A stretch of DNA of 64,000 bases, taken from assembly GCF_016765775.1 (NCBI RefSeq), contig NZ_JAESVN010000001.1, forward strand, positions 558,001 to 622,000, given 5' to 3'. Of this stretch, positions 45,261 to 52,702 are shown in pieces. A model generated the notes under the pieces. That model was given only the letters and a program-made list of their open reading frames with translations, ran no database searches and was not told where the DNA came from. The position numbers were made by a program, and so were the translations under genes. Numbering within the stretch: the first letter of the stretch is position 1; the number at the start of each line of letters is the position of its first letter. The stretch comes from Szabonella alba (GTDB taxonomy: Bacteria > Pseudomonadota > Alphaproteobacteria > Rhodobacterales > Rhodobacteraceae).

Positions 45261-45662
45261 ATGGCCGAGAATGCCGGGAATGCCGCCAGACAGCACCGGA
45301 TCCTTGTCGTCGAGGATGAGGACAATATCGCCATCGCGTTGAATTACCTGATGATGCGCGAAGGCTATGCCCATGATCGCATCGCCAATGGCGGCGAGGC
45401 GCTGGACCGGATCCGCAAGACGCGGCCTGATCTGGTGCTGCTGGATGTAATGCTGCCCGAGGTTTCAGGCTATGAGATCTGTCAGGGCGTGCGGCTGGAT
45501 CCGTCCCTTGCCGATGTGAAAATCCTGATGATGACCGCCCGTGGATCAGCGATCGAGCGGCGCAAGGGGCTGGCGCTGGGGGCGGATGGGTTCATCTCGA
45601 AACCCTTTGAATTGAAGGAATTGCGGGCCGAGGTGCGGCGCCTTCTGGATGGCGGGGAATAG
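45261..45662 (+). CDS. single-domain response regulator
   Basis: A 133-residue receiver domain with nothing after it. The acidic pocket is in VVEDED, the phospho-acceptor is Asp62 (LVLLDVMLPEVSGYEI), Thr lies in MMTARG and Lys in SKPFEL, so all the key residues are present. GGAGGG precedes the ATG at 45261. With no output domain it must act by protein contact or phosphotransfer. The next protein has a kinase-like layout without the phospho-acceptor histidine, so another kinase may phosphorylate this receiver. Confidence 0.93.
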   Translation: MAENAGNAARQHRILVVEDEDNIAIALNYLMMREGYAHDRIANGGEALDRIRKTRPDLVLLDVMLPEVSGYEICQGVRLDPSLADVKILMMTARGSAIERRKGLALGADGFISKPFELKELRAEVRRLLDGGE

Positions 45663-47781
45663 AACGGTGGCGGCGGCGCGCCCGCAAATCCGGCTGCGCT
45701 TTTTTCTGGTTTTCGCGGCCCTTGGTCTGGCCGGGGTTGCGGCAATGGCGGCAGGGTTGGCCTTGGGCTGGAATCGCCTTCGCACCCCGGAACTCTCTGG
45801 CGCCTTCCTTCAGGGCGGGCTTTTCGGGGCTTTCGGGATTCTGGGCCTGACGCTTTGGGGCTGGTATCTTTTCGACAGTCATGTGGTGCGGCCGGCGGGG
45901 GCGGTTGCGGCCGCCTTGCGGGCAAGGGCGCATGGTGGCGTCGATCAGGCGCTGGAGGTGCCCGCCGCGTGGCCTCTGGGCGATCTGGCTCCAGCCGCCG
46001 CCGCTGCAGCACAGGCACTGGCCGAGGCCCGCGCCGCCGTTCAGGGGGCAGGGGCGCGGGAAACCGCGCATCTGGCCTCGGAAAAACACCGGCTTGAGAG
46101 GTTGCTGGCGGATGTCGAACTGGGCGTGATCCTGTGTTCGGGCAGGGATCAGCTTGTCTTCTACAATGGTGCGGCGGCGGCGATGATCGGGGCCGGGCCG
46201 GGGCAGGGACTGGCCCCCGGATTGGCCCCCGGACTTGACCGCGCGCTCTTCGACTATCTGCGGGCAGGCCCCATTCGTGATGCCCGTGACCGGCTGCGCG
46301 CCACGGGGGATGATCATGCCGCGTCAGATATCCTTTGCGCCACGGTGGGCGGCGCGCGGGTTCTGGCTGCAAGAATGCGGATTTTGCCGGACGAGGCGGG
46401 CATGGAGGCCCCCGGCTATGTGCTGACCCTGCGCGATGTCACCGCCGATCTGGCCGCCGAGGCACGGCGCGACGCGCTGCTGGCCGAAATGACCGACCGT
46501 CTGCGCCGCCCTGCCGCCAATCTGCAGGCCTTGCTTGAGGTGCTGCCCGAGGGCGAGGCCGCGCCGCGCGATCTGGACGGTGCCCTGCGCGCCGAGGTCC
46601 GGGTGCTGACCGATGCCGTGCGCGAGCTTGCCCGGCAGCAGGAGGAGGCGCGCGCCGAGGACATGCGTCATACCCCCGCCCGCGCGACGGATCTGCTGGA
46701 CGGGCTGCGCGCCCGGATCGAGGCGCAGGGCAGGACCGTCACCACCGGGCAAAGCCCGCTTCTCATGCGCTGCAACGGGCCCGAGGTGATCGCCCTGCTG
46801 GCGCATCTGGCCGTGCGCATTGCGGATCAGGGGCTGGCCACGGCCTTCCGGCTGGCGATTGAGGAGGAGGGTGCGCTGGCCCTTCTGCGGCTGGGCTGGA
46901 CCGGCGCGCCGCTGCCGGTCGCACGGCTGGAGGGCTGGCTGGCCGAACCACCCGATCCCGCGATCCCCACCATGACGGGGCAGGATATCCTGCACGGCCA
47001 TGGCACCGAGATCTGGCCTGAAACCGGCGCGCAGGGCGAACAGCGGATCTGCCTGCCCCTGCGCAGCGCCCGGCATGCCGGGCAGCGTCCGCCGCCCCTG
47101 ACCCACGCCGTTTCCCGCGCGGTGGTCTATGATTTCGACCTGCTGGACAAGACGCGTCATTCAGCGCTGGCGGAAACGCCGCTGTCGGAACTGACCTATG
47201 TCGTCTTCGATACTGAAACGACCGGCCTTTTGCCCGCCGAAGGCGATGAGATCGTGCAGATCGCGGCGCTGCGCATCGTGAACGGCCGCCGTGTTGCGGG
47301 CGAAGTGTTCGAGACATTGGTTGATCCGGGCCGCGCGATTCCGGCCCTTTCGACCCGCGTGCATGGCATCACGCAGCAGATGGTTGCAGGCGCGCCGGAC
47401 ATTGCCGGGGCAGGCCGCGCCTTGCATGACTTTGCCCGTGGCTCGGTGCTGATCGCCCATAATGCGCCGTTCGACATGGCCTTCCTGCGCCGCCATGAGG
47501 CTGCCATCGGCGCGCGGTTCGATCATCCGGTTCTGGATACGGTGCTGCTTTCGGCCGTGGTCTTCGGCCGGCAGGAGGATCACAGCCTTGATGCGCTTTG
47601 CGCGCGGCTGGGCATCACCATCCCCGAAGAGGACCGCCATACCGCGCTTGGTGATGCCGGGGCGACTGCCGGGGCCTTTCTGCGGATGCTGCCCATGCTG
47701 CAGGCGCGCGGCATCCTTACCTTCGGCGCGGTGTTGGCCGAGATGCGCCGCCATGGCCGCTTGCTGAAGGATCTGAACTGA
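45649..47781 (+). CDS. membrane sensor with degenerate histidine kinase core fused to DEDDh exonuclease
   Basis: A 710-residue protein. Two membrane helices (about 15-35 and 50-72) are followed by a HAMP-like linker, a PAS-like domain (about 145-265; LLADVELGVILC, FYNGAAAAMIG), a kinase dimerisation-like helix where MTDRLRRPAANLQ aligns with the H-box but has Asp283 in place of His, a decayed ATPase-like region (about 365-475), and a DnaQ-type exonuclease (about 510-710). The exonuclease keeps Asp521 and Glu523 (FDTETTG), Asp609 (HNAPFD), His664 and Asp669 (RHTALGDA). It overlaps the receiver gene by 14 nt; a GTG at 45667 with GGGGAATAG upstream is an alternative start. Its substrate and link to acetate are unknown. 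Confidence 0.85.
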   Translation: MAGNRTVAAARPQIRLRFFLVFAALGLAGVAAMAAGLALGWNRLRTPELSGAFLQGGLFGAFGILGLTLWGWYLFDSHVVRPAGAVAAALRARAHGGVDQALEVPAAWPLGDLAPAAAAAAQALAEARAAVQGAGARETAHLASEKHRLERLLADVELGVILCSGRDQLVFYNGAAAAMIGAGPGQGLAPGLAPGLDRALFDYLRAGPIRDARDRLRATGDDHAASDILCATVGGARVLAARMRILPDEAGMEAPGYVLTLRDVTADLAAEARRDALLAEMTDRLRRPAANLQALLEVLPEGEAAPRDLDGALRAEVRVLTDAVRELARQQEEARAEDMRHTPARATDLLDGLRARIEAQGRTVTTGQSPLLMRCNGPEVIALLAHLAVRIADQGLATAFRLAIEEEGALALLRLGWTGAPLPVARLEGWLAEPPDPAIPTMTGQDILHGHGTEIWPETGAQGEQRICLPLRSARHAGQRPPPLTHAVSRAVVYDFDLLDKTRHSALAETPLSELTYVVFDTETTGLLPAEGDEIVQIAALRIVNGRRVAGEVFETLVDPGRAIPALSTRVHGITQQMVAGAPDIAGAGRALHDFARGSVLIAHNAPFDMAFLRRHEAAIGARFDHPVLDTVLLSAVVFGRQEDHSLDALCARLGITIPEEDRHTALGDAGATAGAFLRMLPMLQARGILTFGAVLAEMRRHGRLLKDLN

Positions 47782-47814
47782 CGCGCTCGGCCCCGGATGA
47801 AAGCCGGATCCACG

Positions 47815-47882
47815 CCTTTTCATCTTGGCGGAAATACCTTCGGGGGGACGCCGCAGGCGCGGGGGGGCAGACAGCCCCCCGT
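47815..47882 (+). repeat. dispersed GC-rich intergenic repeat, copy 7
   Basis: TTTTCATCTTGGCGG, GAAATACC core, GGGGGG, a short spacer and then a GGGGGGC/GCCCCCC hairpin around AGACA, as in copy 6. It lies between the convergent exonuclease fusion and truA. Confidence 0.6.
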
Positions 47883-47891
47883 CCCGCACTT

Positions 47892-48665
47892 TCAGCCCGC
47901 GAAAGGATCGTCAGGATAGCCCACCCCGGTCAGATAAAGCCCCTGCGGCGGCGAAACCGGGCCACAGGCGGCGCGATCCGCCGCCGCCAGCGCCCCGGCC
48001 ACGCGGTCGGGCGGCCAGGCCCCCGCGCCCACCCGTTCCAGCGTGCCGATGATGGAGCGCACCTGATTGTGCAGGAAGGACCGCGCGCGCAAGGCAAAGC
48101 GGATCTCCTGCCCGCCGGGATAATCGCGGGTCTCGATGCTGATCTCGTCCAGCGTCTTGACGGGGGATGTCGCCTGACATGCGGCCGAACGGAAGGTCGT
48201 GAAATCATGCCGCCCGATCAGATGGGCCGCGCCCGCGCGCATCGCCCCGGCATCCAGATCATGCCCGACCCGCCAGACCAGTCCCCGGTCATGGGTGGCG
48301 GGCGCGCGCCGGGTGACAAGGCGGAACAGATAGCGCCGTTCCATCGCCGAGAACCGCGCGTGAAAATCATCGGCCACAGGGCGGCATTCGGCAATCGCGA
48401 CGGGCAGGGGCCGCAGATGGGCATTGATCGCACCGGCCAGCCGGAACCCGTCCCAGTCGCGGTCCAGATCGCAATGCGCGACCTGTCCGGTCGCATGCAC
48501 CCCGGCATCGGTCCGCCCGGCGGCGGTGATGGCATGCGGCCCCGGTTGCAGCCGGGCCAGCGCCGCCTCGATCGCGGCCTGCACCGTGGGCTGGCCTCCG
48601 GCCTGCCTTTGCCAGCCATTGAACGGCTCGCCATCATATTCGATCTTCAGCGCATATCGGGGCAT
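47892..48665 (-). CDS. truA: tRNA pseudouridine(38-40) synthase
   Basis: A 257-residue TruA. The catalytic aspartate is in [26 protein letters not shown] and [14 protein letters not shown] are also family marks. It modifies positions 38-40 of the anticodon arm of many tRNAs. The ATG at 48665 is followed by full family length; upstream in-frame sequence overlaps the divergent YcjX gene and is not coding. Confidence 0.96.
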   Translation of the reverse strand: MPRYALKIEYDGEPFNGWQRQAGGQPTVQAAIEAALARLQPGPHAITAAGRTDAGVHATGQVAHCDLDRDWDGFRLAGAINAHLRPLPVAIAECRPVADDFHARFSAMERRYLFRLVTRRAPATHDRGLVWRVGHDLDAGAMRAGAAHLIGRHDFTTFRSAACQATSPVKTLDEISIETRDYPGGQEIRFALRARSFLHNQVRSIIGTLERVGAGAWPPDRVAGALAAADRAACGPVSPPQGLYLTGVGYPDDPFAG

Positions 48666-48810
48666 CGGCCCCGGATACGCCAGCCCCCGCCCCGTTGGCA
48701 AGCCCCCGGCCCTGCGGGCAAGGGCCTGATTGCGATGGGTGGTTTTTTCCCCTTTGATCGACCGCACGCCGTCCCTATCTTCAGGCCAGAGCAGCAAGAG
48801 GGGATACCCC

Positions 48811-50235
48811 GTGGTTCTGGGCAGGATGGTGGATGAGGTCTCGCGCGGCGTGGGCTCGGTTGCGGCGGGGCTGACGGCGCCGTTCACCGCGCCGGTCATC
48901 CGGCTGGGCGTCACCGGTCTGTCGCGCGCGGGCAAGACGGTCTTCATCACCTCGCTGGTCGCCAATCTGCTGGACCGGGGCAGGATGCCGCAATTCTCGC
49001 CCGCAGGCCGGATCGAGGCGGCCTTTCTGCAGCCCCAGCCCGACGATACGCTGCCGCGTTTCGACTATGAAACACATCTGGCGGCGATGACCGGTCCCGA
49101 TCCGCATTGGCCCGCCTCGACCCGCGCGATTTCCGAATTGCGCCTGTCCTTCCGGGTGCAGCCTTCGGGCTTTCTGGGCGGGCTGATCGGCGGGGTGACG
49201 GGGCCGCGTCTGGTTCATCTCGATATCGTGGATTACCCGGGCGAATGGCTGCTGGATCTCGCGTTGATGGATCGCAGCTATGCCGACTGGGCCGAGGCGA
49301 CACTGGCGCGGCTGACCCGCCGCCCCGAGGCCGCGCGGTTTTTGCCCATGGCCATGGCCGAGGACGGATCCCTGCCGCTGGAGGAACCGCGCGCGCAGGC
49401 ACTGGCGGCCTGTTTCACCGATTATCTGCAGGCCGCGCGGGCGGCGGGCTGGTCGGATTGCACGCCCGGTCGATTCCTGCTGCCGGGGGATCTGGCGGGC
49501 TCACCCGTGCTGACCTTCGCGCCGCTGCCGCGCCCGGCGACCACCCGGCGCGGATCGCTCTGGCGTGAGATGGAGCGCCGGTATGAGGCCTACAAATCCC
49601 ATGTCGTGCGCCCGTTTTTCCGCGACCATTTTGCCCGGATCGACCGGCAGGTGGTCCTGATGGATGTGCTGGGGGCAATCCATGCCGGGCCGCAGGCGCT
49701 GGCCGATCTGCAGCGCACGATGGCCGAAGTGCTGACCGCCTTCCGCCCCGGGGCAAACGGGTTTCTTTCCGGTATCCTGATGGGGCGGCGGGTGGACCGG
49801 ATCCTGTTTGCCGCGACCAAGGCCGACCATCTGCATCATGTGCAGCATGGCCGCCTGACCGCGATCACCGAGGCGCTGCTGCGCGAGGCGCGCGACCGCG
49901 CGGCCTTTGCGGGCGCAAAGGTGCAGGCCCTGTCTCTGGCGTCCCTGCGCGCCACGGTCGAGGAAAGCCGCGACCATCAGGGCCGCCACCTTGACATGGT
50001 GCGGGGCCGCCTGCTGCAGGACGGGCGTGAGGCTGCATTCTGGCCCGGTGATCTGCCCGAGGATCCGGGCCGCCTGCTGCATCCCGCCCGCGAAGGGCAG
50101 GAGGGCTGGCTTGATGCCGATTACAGCGTGATGAATTTCGCGCCCGCGCGCGGCACATTGAAACCGGGCTTCGGCCCGCCGCATATCCGGCTGGACCGCG
50201 CTGCGGAATTCCTGCTGGCCGACCGTCTGGAATGA
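48811..50235 (+). CDS. YcjX family (DUF463) P-loop GTPase-like protein
   Basis: A 474-residue DUF463 protein. Walker [11 protein letters not shown] is near residue 36, [10 protein letters not shown] acts as the G3-like region, and TKADHL resembles the G4 motif. The family is stress-induced in enterobacteria (ycjX) and its function is unclear. A GTG at 48811 has AGAGGGGAT at the right distance; an ATG at 48826 is the alternative. The following gene is its usual partner DUF697 protein, 11 nt away. Confidence 0.88.
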   Translation: MVLGRMVDEVSRGVGSVAAGLTAPFTAPVIRLGVTGLSRAGKTVFITSLVANLLDRGRMPQFSPAGRIEAAFLQPQPDDTLPRFDYETHLAAMTGPDPHWPASTRAISELRLSFRVQPSGFLGGLIGGVTGPRLVHLDIVDYPGEWLLDLALMDRSYADWAEATLARLTRRPEAARFLPMAMAEDGSLPLEEPRAQALAACFTDYLQAARAAGWSDCTPGRFLLPGDLAGSPVLTFAPLPRPATTRRGSLWREMERRYEAYKSHVVRPFFRDHFARIDRQVVLMDVLGAIHAGPQALADLQRTMAEVLTAFRPGANGFLSGILMGRRVDRILFAATKADHLHHVQHGRLTAITEALLREARDRAAFAGAKVQALSLASLRATVEESRDHQGRHLDMVRGRLLQDGREAAFWPGDLPEDPGRLLHPAREGQEGWLDADYSVMNFAPARGTLKPGFGPPHIRLDRAAEFLLADRLE

Positions 50236-50246
50236 AGGAGCGCGCA

Positions 50247-51269
50247 ATGTCCCGCAATCCGGTGCTGATTGATCTGGGCGAGGATGCCAAAGGCGCAGGC
50301 AATCCGGCCGAGGCTCCGCCAGTGCCCGATCTGGATGCCCAAGGGCGGCCGGTCGAGACGCGCGCCCTGCAGGCGGCGGCACTGGTCGCGGCGGCGCGCC
50401 CCTCGGCGCTGGGGCGGTTCGCGCTTTGGGTGACGGGGGCGCTTTTGTCGCTGGTCATTTCAGTCGCGGTGCATGATTTCGTGATGCAGATGCTGGCCCG
50501 CAACAGCCTTCTTGGCGGGCTGGCGCTGGTGCTGACCGGGCTGGTGGTGCTGGCCCTGCTGGCGCTTGCCCTGCGCGAGGCTGCGGGGTTCTGGCGGCTG
50601 GCACGGCTGGACGGGCTGCGCGCCGAAACTGCGGCGGCGCGGAGGGGCGATCTTGCCGCCGCGCGCCGCGCCGCCGCCCATGTCGAGGCGCTTTATGCCG
50701 GGCGGCCCGAAATGCGCTGGCCGCTTTCAAGGCTGAAAGAGACGCGCGAGGGGATCCTTGATGCCGATGCCCTGCTGGATCTGACCGAGGCCGAATTGCT
50801 GGCCCCGCTGGATGAGGCCGCGCGCCGCCGGATCGAGGCCGCAACCCGCCGGGTGGCCACCGTCACCGCGCTGGTGCCGATCGCGCTGGCCGATCTGGCC
50901 GTGGCCCTCTTTGCCAATCTGGCGATGATCCGCGCAATTGCGGCGCTTTATGGCGGGCGCTCGGGCACTTTGGGCAGTCTGAAACTGCTGCGCCGGGTGT
51001 TTTCGCATCTGCTGGCCACCGGCGCGCTGGCGCTGGGCGATGACCTGATCGGGTCGGTTGCGGGCGGCGGGCTTTTGTCCAAGCTGTCGCGGCGGTTCGG
51101 CGAAGGTGTGGTCAATGGCGCGCTGACCGCCCGGGTCGGTGTGGCGGCGATGGAGGTCTGCCGCCCGATGCCCTTCACAGCCCTGCCAAGGCCCAAGGTC
51201 TCCAACCTTGTCAGCCGTGCCCTGACCGGGGTTTTCGACGGGTTCGGGGGCCGACCGCCCAGCACCTGA
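50247..51269 (+). CDS. TIGR01620/DUF697 (YcjF-like) membrane protein
   Basis: A 340-residue protein with an N-terminal polar stretch, two membrane helices (about 55-110), and a C-terminal DUF697 domain with two more hydrophobic segments (TALVPIALADLAVALFANLA; SHLLATGALALGDDLIG). It is the usual neighbour of YcjX. Start ATG at 50247 with AAGGAGCGC upstream, in preference to an ATG at 50232. Function unknown; the pair may act at the envelope under stress. Confidence 0.85.
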   Translation: MSRNPVLIDLGEDAKGAGNPAEAPPVPDLDAQGRPVETRALQAAALVAAARPSALGRFALWVTGALLSLVISVAVHDFVMQMLARNSLLGGLALVLTGLVVLALLALALREAAGFWRLARLDGLRAETAAARRGDLAAARRAAAHVEALYAGRPEMRWPLSRLKETREGILDADALLDLTEAELLAPLDEAARRRIEAATRRVATVTALVPIALADLAVALFANLAMIRAIAALYGGRSGTLGSLKLLRRVFSHLLATGALALGDDLIGSVAGGGLLSKLSRRFGEGVVNGALTARVGVAAMEVCRPMPFTALPRPKVSNLVSRALTGVFDGFGGRPPST

Positions 51270-51282
51270 GCGGGCCCTTCCT

Positions 51283-52506
51283 TCAGATCCCCGTTTCCCC
51301 CGCCAAGGGCGGCAGCAACCGGCCCGCCACCAGCCGCGAGAGAATTGTGGGCAGCGGCGGGATTTGTGACAGCGGCGCCAGAAACCGGTCGCGCAGAACG
51401 GGCAAGACCCGGCTGTCGGACTGATATTGCGGGGTGAAGGCCGCGCTGAGCGCCTGATACAGCCGCAGATGCCAGCGCCGCATCCGGGCGTGATCGGCCA
51501 ATGCGGATGCGATCCTGTCCTCCAGCGCCTCGCCCCGCCCTTGTGCCGCCAAGGCTCGCTCAAGCGCGCGGGCCAGCGCCAGCGCATCCAGCAGCGCCAT
51601 ATTCGCCCCTTGCCCCAGTTGCGGGCTGGCGCGATGCGCGGCATCGCCCAGAAAGGCCAGTCGCGGCGCAAAGGGCCTGCGCAGGCTGCCATGGGAATAG
51701 CGGGCCGAAACCATCTGCCCGGGATCGGTCACGGCCTCCAGAAAATCCGCATAATCGGGCCAAAGTTCTGCCGCCTCGGCCTTCCAGGCCGCCAGCCCGG
51801 TTGCGCGCCAGTCTTCCATCCCCGTCACAGGCAGCGACCAGAAGATCGCGGCCTGCGGCCCCTCGCGCCCCGGCACGGTGCCAAGTGGCAGAACCCCCGC
51901 CATCCGGTCAGCCCGGCGATAGCGCTGGGTCAGTTCATCCCGGGGCAGGGGGGTGGTTTTGGGCCAGGGCACCGTGCCCCAGACCGCGCCATAAGGCAGA
52001 GACCGGGCCTGCAAGGGGGACAGGCAGGAGGCCGCCCCGGTCGCATCGACGACCAGATCGAAGGGCCCCAGCCGGTCGCCGCCGATCCCCAGCCAGCGCC
52101 CGCGCGGGCAGATCATCGTCGTCTCGATCCGGTGGCCGGTGGTGATGCGCAGCCCGGAGGCCGTGACCGCCGACAGAAGGGCGGCATGCAGGCTGGCCCG
52201 ATGGATCGCAAGACCCATGCGGTCCGGCGCGGCCCCGGGTGGCGCATAGGCGACATCCAGCACTACGCGGCCCGCGCCGACCTCAAGCCCCTGCATCCGG
52301 CGGATCGGCTGGCCAGCCGCGCGGGCCGCAGCACCCGCGCCGACCGCGTCCAGCACAGCCATGCCCACGGGCTGGATCACCAGACCTGAGCCCACGGGGC
52401 GTGGCGCGTCGAACTGGTCAAACACCATGACCTCATGCCCCGCCCGGGCCAGCATCGCCGCCAGCGCCAGCCCCCCGATCCCCGCCCCCGCAACTCCGAC
52501 CTTCAT
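51283..52506 (-). CDS. FAD-dependent monooxygenase
   Basis: A 407-residue group A flavoprotein monooxygenase (PHBH fold). The FAD-binding GAGIGGLALAAMLARAG is at residues 7-23 and the second FAD motif LAFLGDAAHRASPQLGQGAN is near residue 275. It looks like salicylate hydroxylase or UbiH-type enzymes but the substrate cannot be told. It is convergent with the DUF697 gene (13 nt apart) and divergent from ileS. Confidence 0.88.
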   Translation of the reverse strand: MKVGVAGAGIGGLALAAMLARAGHEVMVFDQFDAPRPVGSGLVIQPVGMAVLDAVGAGAAARAAGQPIRRMQGLEVGAGRVVLDVAYAPPGAAPDRMGLAIHRASLHAALLSAVTASGLRITTGHRIETTMICPRGRWLGIGGDRLGPFDLVVDATGAASCLSPLQARSLPYGAVWGTVPWPKTTPLPRDELTQRYRRADRMAGVLPLGTVPGREGPQAAIFWSLPVTGMEDWRATGLAAWKAEAAELWPDYADFLEAVTDPGQMVSARYSHGSLRRPFAPRLAFLGDAAHRASPQLGQGANMALLDALALARALERALAAQGRGEALEDRIASALADHARMRRWHLRLYQALSAAFTPQYQSDSRVLPVLRDRFLAPLSQIPPLPTILSRLVAGRLLPPLAGETGI

Positions 52507-52534
52507 CCTTGATCCCGCCCTTGCCCGCACTCTC

Positions 52535-52563
52535 TGGACCCTGCCCGTTTCCGCGCGTATAAC
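52535..52563 (+). promoter_or_regulatory. sigma-70-type promoter of ileS
   Basis: TGGACC (52535-52540), 17-nt spacer and TATAAC (52558-52563) place a start near 52570, giving a leader of about 133 nt before the ileS ATG. Confidence 0.5.
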
Positions 52564-52608
52564 CCGCGCCATGCGACAGAGATACAGGGCAATCGCACGA
52601 ATTATTGG

Positions 52609-52638
52609 CCCGGCGACCTGAGAGGCTCAGGCGCCGGG
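52609..52638 (+). promoter_or_regulatory. strong leader hairpin upstream of ileS
   Basis: Two stacked helices CCCGGCG/CGCCGGG and CCTGAG/CTCAGG with an A bulge and an AGG loop. There is no U run, so it is more likely an mRNA leader element than a terminator. No T-box features are seen. Confidence 0.45.
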
Positions 52639-52702
52639 GTGATGGCCTGCGCCAAGCGGCCCCCTGTTTTCCGCTCCACATTTCCCCAAGGATCACGCCC
52701 TC

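Noticed and set aside
52570..52702. T-box or other riboswitch in the ileS leader
   Set aside because: No T-box sequence, specifier loop or antiterminator pair; only one strong hairpin without U run.
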